Made by a program: the position numbers and the translations under genes. DNA of 48,727 nucleotides. Origin: an uncultured Pseudomonadota bacterium (GTDB lineage Bacteria > Pseudomonadota > Gammaproteobacteria > Steroidobacterales > Steroidobacteraceae). Below the pieces are notes generated by a model that was not told where the DNA came from, did not search any database, and saw only the letters and a program-made list of their open reading frames with translations. Shown here piece after piece: positions 1-8,227 of the stretch; the stretch's first letter is position 1; the number at the start of each line of letters is the position of its first letter. The stretch covers positions 1 to 48,727 of the forward strand of contig CADEED010000018.1 of NCBI GenBank assembly GCA_902826225.1. The letters run 5' to 3'.

Positions 1-1211
1 CGCCGGTCGCCGAGATCGACGCCGCTCATGCGGGTCTGCGCGGAGAACTTGTGGAACGTGTGCATCGTCGACGCGAGATCGCGCGCGCGCAGCTGGAACT
101 GCTCCTTGGCGAGCACGACGATCGAGCGGCCTTCGGGCGTTTCGTCGGCGAGCGAAGCCAGCTGCGCGGCGTCGGCCAGCTCGCGCGCCTCGATGCCGGT
201 GGCCGGATGGAATGCGGCCGCGCTGCGATCGCCGAGCGTGATCGTGCCCGTCTTGTCGAGCAACAGGACATCCACGTCACCCGCCGCTTCCACGGCGCGG
301 CCCGAGGTCGCGATGACGTTGGCACGCACCATGCGATCCATGCCGGCGATGCCGATGGCGGACAGCAGTCCGCCGATCGTGGTCGGAATCAGGCACACGA
401 GCAGCGCGACCAGCACGGTGATCGTGACGACGGTGCCGCTGCCCGCGCTCGTCACGGCGTACCGCGAGAACGGCAGCAGCGTCACGGTGGCGAGCAGGAA
501 CACCAGCGTCATCATCGCAAGCAGGATCGCGAGCGCGATCTCGTTCGGCGTGCGCCCGCGTTTGGCGCCTTCGACCATCGCGATCATGCGGTCGAGAAAG
601 CCCTCGCCCTCGCGTGCGGTCACGCGCACGAGGATCCAGTCGCTGAGCACGCGCGTCCCGCCCGTGACGGATGAGAAGTCCCCGCCGGCCTCGCGCAGCA
701 CCGGCGCCGACTCGCCGGTGACCGCGCTCTCGTTGACCGACGCGACGCCCTCGACGATCTCGCCATCGGCGGGAATGAGATCGTTCGCTTCGACGAGCAC
801 GATGTCGTCGCGCGTCAACGCACTCGCCTCCACGGTCTTGTAGAGCCGACGGTCGGTGCCGGTGACCTTCTTCGCGAGCACGTGCTTGCGCATCGAGCGC
901 AAGGCCGCGGCCTGCGCCTTGCCACGTCCTTCAGCCACCGCTTCGGCGAAGTTCGCGAACAGCACGGTCAGCCAGAGCCACGCCGATACGCCGAACACGA
1001 ACCCCGGGCTGCCGGCCTCCGGCATGCGGCCGAGCGCGGCCGCGATGCCGATGATCGTCGTGAGGATGCTGCCGGCGTACACCACGAACATCACCGGATT
1101 GCGCAGCTGGACGCGTGGATCGAGCTTGCGCACGGAGTCACGCACCGCGGCAGCCGCCAGCGGCATCGTCAGGAAGACCTTGCGGTCGGGGGTCAGCACG
1201 GCGGCGTTCAT
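1..1211 (-). CDS. kdpB: Potassium-transporting P-type ATPase subunit B (KdpB), C-terminal part outside window
   Basis: Catalytic subunit of the high-affinity KdpFABC potassium pump, which hydrolyses ATP to drive K+ uptake through KdpA. About 403 codons are visible, beginning [11 protein letters not shown] and running off the left edge. The frame contains the actuator-domain motif VTGESAPV and the phosphorylation-site motif DKTGTI (encoded near 243-260), both diagnostic of P-type ATPases. Hydrophobic segments precede and follow the actuator domain. The ATG lies two bases after the kdpA stop, so it is in the same operon. kdpC and any kdpDE sensor genes would lie beyond the edge and cannot be seen. 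Confidence 0.95.
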   Translation of the reverse strand, partial: MNAAVLTPDRKVFLTMPLAAAAVRDSVRKLDPRVQLRNPVMFVVYAGSILTTIIGIAAALGRMPEAGSPGFVFGVSAWLWLTVLFANFAEAVAEGRGKAQAAALRSMRKHVLAKKVTGTDRRLYKTVEASALTRDDIVLVEANDLIPADGEIVEGVASVNESAVTGESAPVLREAGGDFSSVTGGTRVLSDWILVRVTAREGEGFLDRMIAMVEGAKRGRTPNEIALAILLAMMTLVFLLATVTLLPFSRYAVTSAGSGTVVTITVLVALLVCLIPTTIGGLLSAIGIAGMDRMVRANVIATSGRAVEAAGDVDVLLLDKTGTITLGDRSAAAFHPATGIEARELADAAQLASLADETPEGRSIVVLAKEQFQLRARDLASTMHTFHKFSAQTRMSGVDLGDR

Positions 1212-1213
1212 CT

Positions 1214-2947
1214 TCAGCCCCTTCCGGTCATCTGCAGGTGCTCGACGACCGGGCCGAGCGCGAGCGCGGGTAGATAGGTCAGCGCACCCACCAGGATCAC
1301 CACGCCAACGAGCATGACGATGAACAGGGGCGTGTGCGTCGGCAGGGTGCCGATGGTCGTCGCGGTGGCGCGCTTGGCGGCCAGGCTGCCGGCGATCGCC
1401 AGCACGGGGATCATCAGCCAGTAGCGCGAGATCCACATCGCGGCGCCGAGCAGCAGGTTGTAGAAAGGCGTGTTGGCCGACAGGCTCGCGAAAGCGCTGC
1501 CGTTGTTGTTCCCCGCCGAGGAGAACGCGTACAGGATCTCGGAGAAGCCGTGCGGACCCGGATTGCCGACGCCGGCGGCGCCCGCGGGCAGCGCGCTCGC
1601 CACCGCCGTGCCGACCAGAACCGTCGCGGCCGGGATGAGCAGCACCAGCGCCGCCATCTTCATTTCGTAGGCTTCTATCTTCTTGCCGAGGTACTCGGGC
1701 GTGCGCCCCACCATGAGACCGGCGATGAAGACCGCGACGATGGCGAACATCAGCATGCCGTAGAGGCCGCTGCCGACGCCGCCGAACACGACCTCTCCGA
1801 GCTGCATGAGCCCCATCGGCACCGCGCCGCCGAGCGGGGTGAACGAACCATGCATCGAGTTGACGGAGCCGTTCGATGCGGCAGTCGTCGCGCTCGCCCA
1901 CAACGCGGAATTCGTGATACCGAACCGCGACTCCTTGCCTTCCATGTTGCCGCCCGGCTGGGCTTCGCCGGCCGCCGCATCCACGCCGGGCATCGCGAGC
2001 CGCGGATTGCCGGCCTGCTCCGCGGCAATGACGCCGATCGTGAGAGGCACGAAGATCACGAGCATCGCGATGAGCACCGCCCATCCCTGGCGGGTGTCGC
2101 GCACCATGCGGCCGAACGTGTAGCAGAGCGCGGCCGGAATCAGCAGGATCGAGATCACCTGCAGGAAGTTCGAGAGCGGCGTCGGATTCTCGAAGGGGTG
2201 CGCGGAGTTCGCGTTGAAGAAGCCGCCGCCATTCGTGCCCAGCTGCTTGATGGCGACCTGGCTCGCAGCCGGGCCGAGCGGCACCGTTTGTGCCGTGACG
2301 TCGCCGGCGGGCTGCACCAGTGCGACCTCGCGATATCCGTCGAAACTCTGCACGACGCCTTGCGACAGGAGCGCCAGCGCCAGCAGCAGGGACAGCGGCA
2401 ACAGCACGTACAGCACGGAACGGGTGAAGTCGACCCAGAAGTTGCCGATCCTTAAGGTCTCGCGCCGCCCGAATCCGCGGATGAGCGCGATCAGGACGGC
2501 GATACCGGATGCGGCCGACAGGAAATTCTGCGCGCCGAGCCCGAGCATCTGCGTGAGATAGCTCATCGTGGACTCGCCAGCGTAGCCTTGCCAGTTGGTG
2601 TTCGACGCGAAGCTCACGGCGGTGTCGAACGCGGAGTCCGGGCTGACGGCGGCGAAAGCCTGTGGATTCAACGGCAACACGGCCTGCAGACGCTGCAGCA
2701 GATAGACGAAGAGGAAGCCGATGAGATTGACCAGCAGTACGTCGAGCGCGTAGCGGCGCCAGCCGCCCTCGCGCGTGGCGTCGATCCCGGCGGCGCGGTA
2801 CAGGAGGCGTTCCACGGGCGCGAGGATGGGAGACAGGAACGTGCGCCGACCTTCGAACACGGCGGCCATGAACGAGCCGAGCGGTTTCACGAGCGCGAGC
2901 AACACACCCAGGTACAGCGCGAGCTGCAGCGTCCCCTGCGCCGTCAT
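1214..2947 (-). CDS. kdpA: Potassium-transporting ATPase subunit A (KdpA)
   Basis: Channel-like K+-translocating subunit of KdpFABC, an inner-membrane protein of 577 residues, a normal length for the family. It starts [20 protein letters not shown] and shows repeated membrane segments and selectivity-filter-type loops, for example [11 protein letters not shown] and [19 protein letters not shown], both classic KdpA signatures. The frame is open further upstream, but the ATG at 2947 is preferred because it overlaps the kdpF stop as ATGA (4 bp), the usual coupling in this operon, and because KdpA homologues begin here. Confidence 0.96.
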   Translation of the reverse strand: MTAQGTLQLALYLGVLLALVKPLGSFMAAVFEGRRTFLSPILAPVERLLYRAAGIDATREGGWRRYALDVLLVNLIGFLFVYLLQRLQAVLPLNPQAFAAVSPDSAFDTAVSFASNTNWQGYAGESTMSYLTQMLGLGAQNFLSAASGIAVLIALIRGFGRRETLRIGNFWVDFTRSVLYVLLPLSLLLALALLSQGVVQSFDGYREVALVQPAGDVTAQTVPLGPAASQVAIKQLGTNGGGFFNANSAHPFENPTPLSNFLQVISILLIPAALCYTFGRMVRDTRQGWAVLIAMLVIFVPLTIGVIAAEQAGNPRLAMPGVDAAAGEAQPGGNMEGKESRFGITNSALWASATTAASNGSVNSMHGSFTPLGGAVPMGLMQLGEVVFGGVGSGLYGMLMFAIVAVFIAGLMVGRTPEYLGKKIEAYEMKMAALVLLIPAATVLVGTAVASALPAGAAGVGNPGPHGFSEILYAFSSAGNNNGSAFASLSANTPFYNLLLGAAMWISRYWLMIPVLAIAGSLAAKRATATTIGTLPTHTPLFIVMLVGVVILVGALTYLPALALGPVVEHLQMTGRG

Positions 2948-3036
2948 TCGAACTTCTCCGGATACAGCAGCGCGATCGCGAGATAGACGCCGATGACGAC
3001 CGAAAGGACGAGGCCGATGCCGTCCATGGCGCTCAT
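2944..3036 (-). CDS. kdpF: KdpF small membrane subunit
   Basis: A 30-residue peptide, [20 protein letters not shown] then [10 protein letters not shown], with one hydrophobic helix and the YPEKF ending typical of KdpF. KdpF is a lipid-like stabilising subunit of the Kdp complex. Its stop overlaps the kdpA start (ATGA), and its own start overlaps the stop of another 30-residue membrane ORF in the same way. The start could instead be the second Met (3027). Identification rests on size, sequence ending and position. Confidence 0.9.
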   Translation of the reverse strand: MSAMDGIGLVLSVVIGVYLAIALLYPEKFE

Positions 3037-3125
3037 GACGGTTTCCCGAGGGCGGCGCACAGCCGGTACAGGAGGCAGGTCGCGAGGACGAGCGCCAGGA
3101 ATGCGCCGAGGACGATGAGTTCCAT
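3033..3125 (-). CDS. 30-residue single-helix membrane peptide upstream of kdpF
   Basis: Reading from the ATG at 3125 gives MELIVLGAFLALVLATCLLY then [10 protein letters not shown], 30 residues dominated by one transmembrane helix with a positively charged tail. Its stop and the kdpF start share an ATGA overlap, exactly as kdpF and kdpA do, which argues that it is translated as the first cistron of the operon. I do not recognise a named family. It could be an extra KdpF-like regulatory or stabilising peptide, or a leader. No strong Shine-Dalgarno sequence is visible; the region just upstream can form a GGACGG/CCGTCC stem. Confidence 0.6.
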   Translation of the reverse strand: MELIVLGAFLALVLATCLLYRLCAALGKPS

Positions 3126-3184
3126 GGACGGCAGCGTATCGGCCGTCCGGTTAGCGAGCGGTGAGGAAAAGAATCAGCGGGCAA

Positions 3185-3233
3185 ATAGCCGGGAAATGGT
3201 TTTAGTGGGGGGACCGCCACCATCCCCGGCTAT
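3185..3233. terminator. Long inverted repeat between ompW and kdp
   Basis: A perfect 9-bp inverted repeat, ATAGCCGGG (3185-3193) and CCCGGCTAT (3225-3233), encloses an inner complementary pair ATGGT (3196-3200) / ACCAT (3219-3223). It lies just downstream of ompW and upstream of the kdp operon, both read on the minus strand. It could be the ompW terminator or part of the kdp leader. There is no U-tract, so intrinsic termination is not certain. Confidence 0.45.
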
Positions 3234-3245
3234 CCGCCGCGGACT

Positions 3246-3851
3246 CTAGAAATTGCGGCCGAACGACAATCCGTAGGTGATCGGGTCGATCTCGACGGAC
3301 CCCAGGCTCGCGCCATCCAGCGTCGCCTTGGTGTCGATGTCGATCCAGCGCACATCGAAGTTCAGGAACCAGTGAGAGCCGACGTCCACGTCCATGCCGA
3401 CCTGCGCGGCGGGACCGAACGACGTGTCGAGCTCGAGATCCGTGCCCGCCAGCGCGCCGCCGGTGTCCTCCTGGAAGAAGAGAGTCGCGTTGAGTCCCGC
3501 GCCGACGTACGGACGGACATGGCCGTCCGGGGCGAAGTGATATTGCAGACTCAGGGTCGGCGGCAGGTGTTTGACGTCGGCGACCTTGCCACCGGTGTTG
3601 AGGGAGATGTCATGCTCGAACGGCAGGGCCGCGAGGAGTTCGACACCCCAGCGATCGGTGAGCATCCGCGTCAGATTGAACGTCAGGGTCTGCCCGGAGC
3701 CGACGGAAACGACATCATGGTTGTCCGACTTGGGCTCCACGTAGTGGGTGCCGATTCGCAGGATCCAGTCCGGGGAGTCTTCTCCGGCGACCGCGCCACC
3801 GGCGCACAGGCCCAGGGCGGCGAACAACAGGGTTTTGTTCAGTTTCTTCAT
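3246..3851 (-). CDS. ompW: OmpW-family outer membrane beta-barrel protein
   Basis: A 201-residue protein with a Sec signal peptide (MKKLNKTLLFAALGLCAGGAVA), then a small beta-barrel ending in a C-terminal Phe (SFGRNF), as expected for outer-membrane insertion. Family features include WILRIGTHYVEPKSD near the mature N-terminus, LPPTLSLQYHF and VRPYVGAGLN. OmpW proteins are 8-stranded barrels for small hydrophobic solutes, and in enterobacteria they are induced under low oxygen via FNR. Here an FNR-box-like sequence lies about 70 bp upstream of the start, in the region shared with the divergent FNR-type regulator, supporting the same control. The substrate is unknown. Confidence 0.9.
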   Translation of the reverse strand: MKKLNKTLLFAALGLCAGGAVAGEDSPDWILRIGTHYVEPKSDNHDVVSVGSGQTLTFNLTRMLTDRWGVELLAALPFEHDISLNTGGKVADVKHLPPTLSLQYHFAPDGHVRPYVGAGLNATLFFQEDTGGALAGTDLELDTSFGPAAQVGMDVDVGSHWFLNFDVRWIDIDTKATLDGASLGSVEIDPITYGLSFGRNF

Positions 3852-3919
3852 GACGATTCCTTCTTCATTCCTCGGGTTACCTGATGCGAATATCGTAGGA
3901 GCCGCCCGCGGGGCGCCGG

Positions 3920-3933
3920 TTGATCTATGTCAA
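3920..3933. promoter_or_regulatory. FNR-box-like operator in the ompW / fnr-like divergent region
   Basis: TTGATCTATGTCAA matches the FNR consensus TTGAT-N4-ATCAA at all but one defined position. It lies between ompW (minus) and the FNR-type gene (plus), so it could serve autoregulation and ompW activation. The match is read directly from the sequence; binding is inferred. Confidence 0.7.
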
Positions 3934-3970
3934 CCGTGCGACCCGCCGCCGTATGGATTTTCCGGGGCGT

Positions 3971-3998
3971 CATACGCGGTCCTGCGTATGGTTGCCGC
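3971..3998. promoter_or_regulatory. Inverted repeat and partial island motif upstream of the FNR-type gene
   Basis: CATACGC (3971-3977) and GCGTATG (3984-3990) form a perfect 7-bp inverted repeat. The right arm begins CGTA-TGGTTG-CCGC (3985-3998), a partial match to the CGTA-N6-CGTA motif found upstream of other genes in this island. It ends 26 bp before the ATG of the regulator. Confidence 0.45.
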
Positions 3999-4024
3999 GG
4001 CGCCGGCGACGGATGCTGTGAGGG

Positions 4025-4645
4025 ATGCCGACCCGGATCGAGATCGACTGTGGTGATTGCCTCGCGCGCGAACGTTGTTGGCAGGACCGCGTGGCTTCGG
4101 GCAGTGGCTTCATCGCGCGCCGCGTGACCCCGTTGGTCAGTGGCGAGCTGCTGGTGCGGCAAGGTGCTCCATTCGAAGCGCCGTTCGTCGTGACCAGCGG
4201 TTGCATCGCCGTCACGGAGATCCTGGCCGACGGCGGCGAACGCATCGTCGCGTTTCGCGTGCCCGGCGACCTCGTCGGCATCGAGTCCTGGCAGGACGAC
4301 GTCCACCGCTACGCCGCGCAGGCCATCGGCGGCGCGACGGTCTGCCGGCTCCGCTGGAGCGAGACGGGACTCGCCGGCCGTCCGCCCGCGGTGGTCAGAC
4401 GTCTGCTCGAGAAGGTGTCGCGAATGCTCGAGCAGGCTACGCGGCTGTGGGCAGGATTGTCCGCGGTGGAGCGCGTGCATCGATTCGCCGAAGACTTCAC
4501 CGCGCGATTCGGCCGGCCGCTGCCGATGACGCGCGCGCAGATCGGACGACATCTCGGCATCGCGGAGGAAACGGTGGTGCGCGCCTTCGCGCGGCTCGAT
4601 CCATCGCGCGCCGCACGCCGCCGCTCGCGGCGGCGGATGACATGA
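4025..4645 (+). CDS. FNR-type oxygen-sensing transcriptional regulator (Crp/Fnr family)
   Basis: A 206-residue Crp/Fnr protein: cyclic-nucleotide-binding-type sensor fold (about 30-125), dimer helix (about 125-150), and a C-terminal winged helix (MTRAQIGRHLGIAEETVVRA). The N-terminus has Cys9, Cys12 and Cys18 in the C-x2-C-x5-C spacing of E. coli FNR, and Cys107 (IGGATVCRL) aligns with FNR Cys122, so all four ligands of an oxygen-labile [4Fe-4S] cluster are present. In the recognition helix FNR has E-T-I-S-R; here it is E-T-V-V-R, so the residue equivalent to FNR Ser212 is Val. The stop overlaps the SulP start (ATGA). It probably controls nearby anaerobic genes. Confidence 0.88.
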   Translation: MPTRIEIDCGDCLARERCWQDRVASGSGFIARRVTPLVSGELLVRQGAPFEAPFVVTSGCIAVTEILADGGERIVAFRVPGDLVGIESWQDDVHRYAAQAIGGATVCRLRWSETGLAGRPPAVVRRLLEKVSRMLEQATRLWAGLSAVERVHRFAEDFTARFGRPLPMTRAQIGRHLGIAEETVVRAFARLDPSRAARRRSRRRMT

Positions 4646-6273
4646 CGATCGCCGTCGTCGAGGCCTTCCGCGCCGGCCTCTTCTCCCGTGCCCACTGGAG
4701 CCGCAACCTGGTTTCCGGCCTGGTGGTGGGCGTCGTCGCGCTGCCGCTGGCCATGGCGTTCGCCATCGCATCCGGCGTCAAGCCCGAGCAGGGAATCTAC
4801 ACGGCGATCATCGCCGGACTGATCGTCTCCGTTTTCGGAGGAAGCCGGCTCCAGATCGCGGGGCCGACCGGCGCGTTCGTCGTGGTTCTGGCGGGAGTGA
4901 CGGCCGCGCACGGCGTCGAGGGGCTGCTGGTGGCCACGGCGATGGCCGGCGCGATCCTCGTACTGCTCGGCGTGGCTCGCCTGGGCGCGGTGATCCGGTT
5001 CATTCCGCATCCGGTCATCGTCGGCTTCACGGCCGGCATTGCCGTGGTCATCTTCGTCGGTCAGTGGCCCGCCTTCCTCGGAGTGCCCGCGGCCGACGCG
5101 AGACACTTCCATGAAAAACTGTTCCAGCTCGTCCAGTCATTTCCGCTCTGGAGTCCGAGCACCACGGCCCTGGCCCTGTTCAGCCTCGTGCTCGCCGCGG
5201 GCAGCCCTTATGTCCCGGTGCTCAGGCGAATTCCCGGACCCCTGCTCGCCATGTGCGCCGCCACCGCGGTTCAATCCCTGCTGCAGTTCAGCGACGTGGC
5301 CACGATCTCGAGCACTTTCGGCGGCATCCCGCGCACCCTGCCCTCGATCGCACTCCCCGACCTGAACTTCGCGCGCGCCATCGAGTTGCTGCCGAGCGCG
5401 TTCGCGATCGCCATGCTCGGCGCGATCGAGTCGCTGCTGTCCGCGGTCGTGGCCGACGGCATGGCGGGCACCCGGCACGACCCGAACCAGGAGTTGATAG
5501 GCCAGGGCATCGCCAACCTGGTGGCGCCGCTCTTCGGCGGATTCGCGGCCACCGGCGCGCTGGCGCGGACCGCCACGAACGTGCGCACGGGTGCGACCGG
5601 CCCGCTGTCCGGCATCGTTCACGCGATCTTCCTGCTCGTCCTCGTGCTCATGCTGGCGCCATTGGCGGGCCGCATCCCGCTGGCGGCGCTGGCGGCGATC
5701 CTCTTCGTGGTCGCGTTCAACATGAGCGATGCACCGCACTTCGTACGCCTGATCCGCCGCGCACCGCGCGCGGATGTGGTCGTCATGCTCGTCACGTTCG
5801 GATTGACCGTCTTCGCGGACCTCGTCGTCGCCGTGAACATCGGCGTCATCCTCGCCATGCTGCAGTTCCTTCGACGCATGTCGGCCTCCGTGGAGGTGAC
5901 TCGCCAGTCGGAGCTCCATGACGGAGAGAAATTGCCCGCGGGCGTCCTGGTCTACTCGATCGAAGGCCCCCTGTTCTTCGGCGCCGTCGAAAGCTTCGAG
6001 CGTTCGCTGGCGCAGACGCACACCGATCCGCGCTGCGTCGTCATCCGGCTGGGCCGGGTGCCGTTCATGGACGCGACAGGCCTGCGAACTCTGGCCGAGG
6101 CCGTCGACAAGCTCCAGAAACGCGGAGTCCGGGTACTGCTCACCGAAGCCAACCACCGGGTATTGAGCAAGCTGGTGCGAATGCACATCGTGCCGGCCGG
6201 AAATGAGACCCCGAACCACTTCCCGAGTCTGGAGGCCGCGCTGACCATCACGCGGCACGAAGGGATGAAATAG
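4642..6273 (+). CDS. SulP-family anion transporter with STAS domain
   Basis: A 543-residue inner-membrane protein of the SLC26/SulP family. A long multi-helix domain (about 1-420) contains family motifs such as LPLAMAFAIASGVKPEQGIY and FGGSRLQIAGPTGAFVVV. It is followed by a cytosolic STAS domain (about 430-540) with the core VVIRLGRVPFMDATGLRTL. SulP proteins move sulfate, bicarbonate or dicarboxylates; the substrate cannot be read here. The ATG overlaps the stop of the FNR-type gene (ATGA), implying co-translation, an unusual pairing of an oxygen sensor with an anion carrier. The upstream open frame belongs to a shadow of the regulator, so 4642 is the start. Confidence 0.92.
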   Translation: MTIAVVEAFRAGLFSRAHWSRNLVSGLVVGVVALPLAMAFAIASGVKPEQGIYTAIIAGLIVSVFGGSRLQIAGPTGAFVVVLAGVTAAHGVEGLLVATAMAGAILVLLGVARLGAVIRFIPHPVIVGFTAGIAVVIFVGQWPAFLGVPAADARHFHEKLFQLVQSFPLWSPSTTALALFSLVLAAGSPYVPVLRRIPGPLLAMCAATAVQSLLQFSDVATISSTFGGIPRTLPSIALPDLNFARAIELLPSAFAIAMLGAIESLLSAVVADGMAGTRHDPNQELIGQGIANLVAPLFGGFAATGALARTATNVRTGATGPLSGIVHAIFLLVLVLMLAPLAGRIPLAALAAILFVVAFNMSDAPHFVRLIRRAPRADVVVMLVTFGLTVFADLVVAVNIGVILAMLQFLRRMSASVEVTRQSELHDGEKLPAGVLVYSIEGPLFFGAVESFERSLAQTHTDPRCVVIRLGRVPFMDATGLRTLAEAVDKLQKRGVRVLLTEANHRVLSKLVRMHIVPAGNETPNHFPSLEAALTITRHEGMK

Positions 6274-6283
6274 CCGACACCGC

Positions 6284-6895
6284 TCAAGCGGCTGCGGCGG
6301 CGGGCGCTCCCAGCAATAGCACGCCGTGCTTCGCGAGCTCGGCCAGCGCTCGGGCGCCGTCGCCTTTCCGGGCTTCCACGGGACGCACGGCATCGGCGAG
6401 AACACACACTTCGAATCCGGCGCGCAACGCGTCGAGCGCGGTCGCGCGGACGCAGTATTCGGTGGCGAGGCCGCCGATGAACACGCGCCGAATTCCCCGC
6501 GCACTCAGCAGTAGCGAGAGCTCTGTGTTCTCGAAGGCCGAATAGCCGTCGGATTCGGGCTGTTTACCCTGGGAGACGATCCGTGTTCCCGCGGGCAGAA
6601 CCAGCTCCGGCGTGTACTCCGCGCCGTGCGTGCCCGCGATGCAATGCTGTGGCCAGCGCCCGCCCAGGGCCTTGAAAGAAGCGTGGTTCGCCGGGTGCCA
6701 GGCGCGCGCCGCGACCACCAGCAGCCCGCGGCGGGCGAACTGCGCCGCAAAGTGGTTGAGCGGTTCGATGATGTCGTCGCCATCCGGCACTGCCAGTGCG
6801 CCGCCAGGGAGGAGGTCGAGCTGCACGTCGACGATCAGGAGCGCGTCGGCGCCCGTCAGATCGCCCATCCAGTCATCCACGTGGTTAGCCGGCAT
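6284..6895 (-). CDS. Nicotinamidase-like cysteine hydrolase (isochorismatase superfamily)
   Basis: A 203-residue cysteine hydrolase closest to nicotinamidase, which deamidates nicotinamide to nicotinate for NAD salvage. The catalytic triad residues are visible: Asp23 (LLIVDVQLDLLPGGAL), Lys111 (SQGKQPESDGYSAF) and Cys148 (GGLATEYCVRATA). The metal-site motif is RAWHPANHASF, whereas nicotinamidases usually have an Asp in the position of Ala65 (DWHP). That change may weaken metal binding or shift the substrate. AGGAGT precedes the ATG. It lies 9 bp after the CBS-domain gene and is probably its operon partner. The last residues are Ala-rich. Confidence 0.85.
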   Translation of the reverse strand: MPANHVDDWMGDLTGADALLIVDVQLDLLPGGALAVPDGDDIIEPLNHFAAQFARRGLLVVAARAWHPANHASFKALGGRWPQHCIAGTHGAEYTPELVLPAGTRIVSQGKQPESDGYSAFENTELSLLLSARGIRRVFIGGLATEYCVRATALDALRAGFEVCVLADAVRPVEARKGDGARALAELAKHGVLLLGAPAAAAA

Positions 6896-6904
6896 GACGG
6901 ACTC

Positions 6905-7360
6905 CTAGGATCGCACTTCACGTTCGACCAACCCGCCGGTGCGGATCGACCCGGCGACGTCATTGAGCTCCCGCGCCAGCTGCGTGACGATGTCGTCGAG
7001 CGATACCAGCCCCGCGAGAGCGCCGCAGTCGTCCAACACCGGCAGCCGGCGCACGCCGAGGTGGCGCATCTCCCCGAGCGCGAACGACAGGGTGTCGTGT
7101 TCGCGAACGGTGACGGGATCCGGCGTCATGACGTCTTCGACGCACAAGTCGTGCGGGTCGAGATCGAGCGCCATGACGGCGACGACCAGGTCGCGATCCG
7201 TGAGCACGCCGACGACCCGCCGCATGCCTTCGCGCGCGACCGAGTCGACCGCCACGAGAAAGCCGACGTGATGCTCGCGCATGAGTCGCGCCGCCCTGCT
7301 CAGGTCATCGTCGCGCTGCACCGTGATCACGTTTTGCCGGCAGATATCCCGAATTTCCAT
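6905..7360 (-). CDS. Tandem CBS-domain protein
   Basis: A 151-residue soluble protein made of two CBS motifs, about residues 8-65 (NVITVQRDDDLSRAARLM through VGVLTDRDLV) and 75-130 (VMTPDPVTVREHDTL through LAGLVSLDDIV). CBS pairs bind adenine nucleotides and report energy charge, but no effector domain is attached here. The ATG at 7360 is chosen over upstream starts because AGGAGAG precedes it and it opens directly on the first CBS motif. It is first in a two-gene unit with the nicotinamidase-like hydrolase. An inverted repeat carrying the island motif sits 58 bp upstream of the start. Confidence 0.88.
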   Translation of the reverse strand: MEIRDICRQNVITVQRDDDLSRAARLMREHHVGFLVAVDSVAREGMRRVVGVLTDRDLVVAVMALDLDPHDLCVEDVMTPDPVTVREHDTLSFALGEMRHLGVRRLPVLDDCGALAGLVSLDDIVTQLARELNDVAGSIRTGGLVEREVRS

Positions 7361-7417
7361 GCTCGCTCTCCTGTCCCGCTGGACGAGCACGTTATGCGCC
7401 CCGGACCCGAGCCGCGT

Positions 7418-7438
7418 CCGTAGTGTTGCGGACTACGG
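7418..7438. promoter_or_regulatory. Inverted repeat with island motif upstream of the CBS-domain gene
   Basis: CCGTAGT (7418-7424) and ACTACGG (7432-7438) are perfect inverted repeats around GTTGCGG. The plus strand reads CGTA-GTGTTG-CGGA (7419-7432), matching the recurring CGTA-N6-CGTA pattern. The site overlaps the last codons of the cytochrome gene and lies 58 bp from the CBS-domain start. Confidence 0.55.
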
Positions 7439-8092
7439 CCTCGCCCGGTCCGGCGCGAGGCGCGAGAGGAAATCGGCGATCGCGCGCGCGTCTTCGCCGT
7501 CGATCGCGCCGACGCCGCGCGAGTGCGCCCGCTGCAAGGGCTGGCGCTGGCCCTGCGCCGCCTCCAGCAATTGCCGAACGAGATACTCGTAGTGCTGCCC
7601 GGCCAGTTGCGGTACCAGGCTGTCATCCTCGCCCTGCGCCTCGGCGCCGTGGCAACGCTCGCACCGCGCGCCGAAGAGTCGCTCACCTTCGCCGACCCGC
7701 TCGCCGGGTCCGGTGCCGGACGCGCCCGGGCGTGCGAGACCCGCGACGAAGGCGGACACGTCGGCGAGTTCCTGCGCGGATTCGAAATGATGCAAGTCCG
7801 AGACGGCTGCCATGCGGAAGTCCCAGCGCTTGCCGTGCCGGAAGTCGACCAGCTGCTTGAGCACGACCCGCGGATGCTGGCCGGCGATACGCGGTACGTT
7901 GCCGTTGATCTGGCCATTGCCGTCCGAGCCGTGACAGGACTCGCACCGGCGGTACAAGGCGGCGCCGTTCGCCAGATCGGGCACCGCGCCCTGGGCTTGC
8001 GCGAACTCCCGCTGCGCGGCGTCCGCGCCCCAGCCGAATCCGGGGAGCAGCAGCAGGAGTATCGAAAGCCAACGGAGCAACACCTTGAACAT
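7433..8092 (-). CDS. Di-haem cytochrome c4-type protein
   Basis: A 219-residue periplasmic cytochrome. After a signal peptide (hydrophobic core LLRWLSILLLLLPGFG) come two c-type haem sites, C50-E-S-C53-H54 and C144-E-R-C147-H148, each with the cytochrome c4-like context (HGSDGNG...PRIAGQ and HGAEAQG...PQLAGQ). Family members of this size shuttle electrons between the bc1 complex and terminal oxidases, often cbb3 under low oxygen. No oxidase lies nearby, so the partner is unknown. It is divergent from the first Usp gene, with about 135 bp between the starts. Confidence 0.92.
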   Translation of the reverse strand: MFKVLLRWLSILLLLLPGFGWGADAAQREFAQAQGAVPDLANGAALYRRCESCHGSDGNGQINGNVPRIAGQHPRVVLKQLVDFRHGKRWDFRMAAVSDLHHFESAQELADVSAFVAGLARPGASGTGPGERVGEGERLFGARCERCHGAEAQGEDDSLVPQLAGQHYEYLVRQLLEAAQGQRQPLQRAHSRGVGAIDGEDARAIADFLSRLAPDRARP

Positions 8093-8153
8093 GAATCCGG
8101 CCTCCGGGGAGATTGTCCGGCGATGCGCGCACCGTTCGCCATACGGAGCACAC

Positions 8154-8167
8154 CGGATGCTTGCCGT
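8154..8167 (+). promoter_or_regulatory. Weak copy of island motif upstream of first Usp gene
   Basis: CGGA-TGCTTG-CCGT resembles the CGTA-NNGTTG-CGTA pattern in spacing and central TTG. It ends 60 bp before the GTG start of the Usp gene, close to the distance seen for stronger copies. On its own the match is weak. Confidence 0.3.
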
Positions 8168-8227
8168 GAAAAGGAAGACGTAGCCTGCCCGCGTCGCCAG
8201 CTCAAACCCGTTTCAGCGAGGCCCGAC

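Noticed and set aside
1214..3223. KdpA starting at 3223 with a 92-residue N-terminal extension
   Set aside because: The extension is a frame-shadow of the two upstream micro-ORFs; KdpA homologues begin at the ATG at 2947, which overlaps the kdpF stop.
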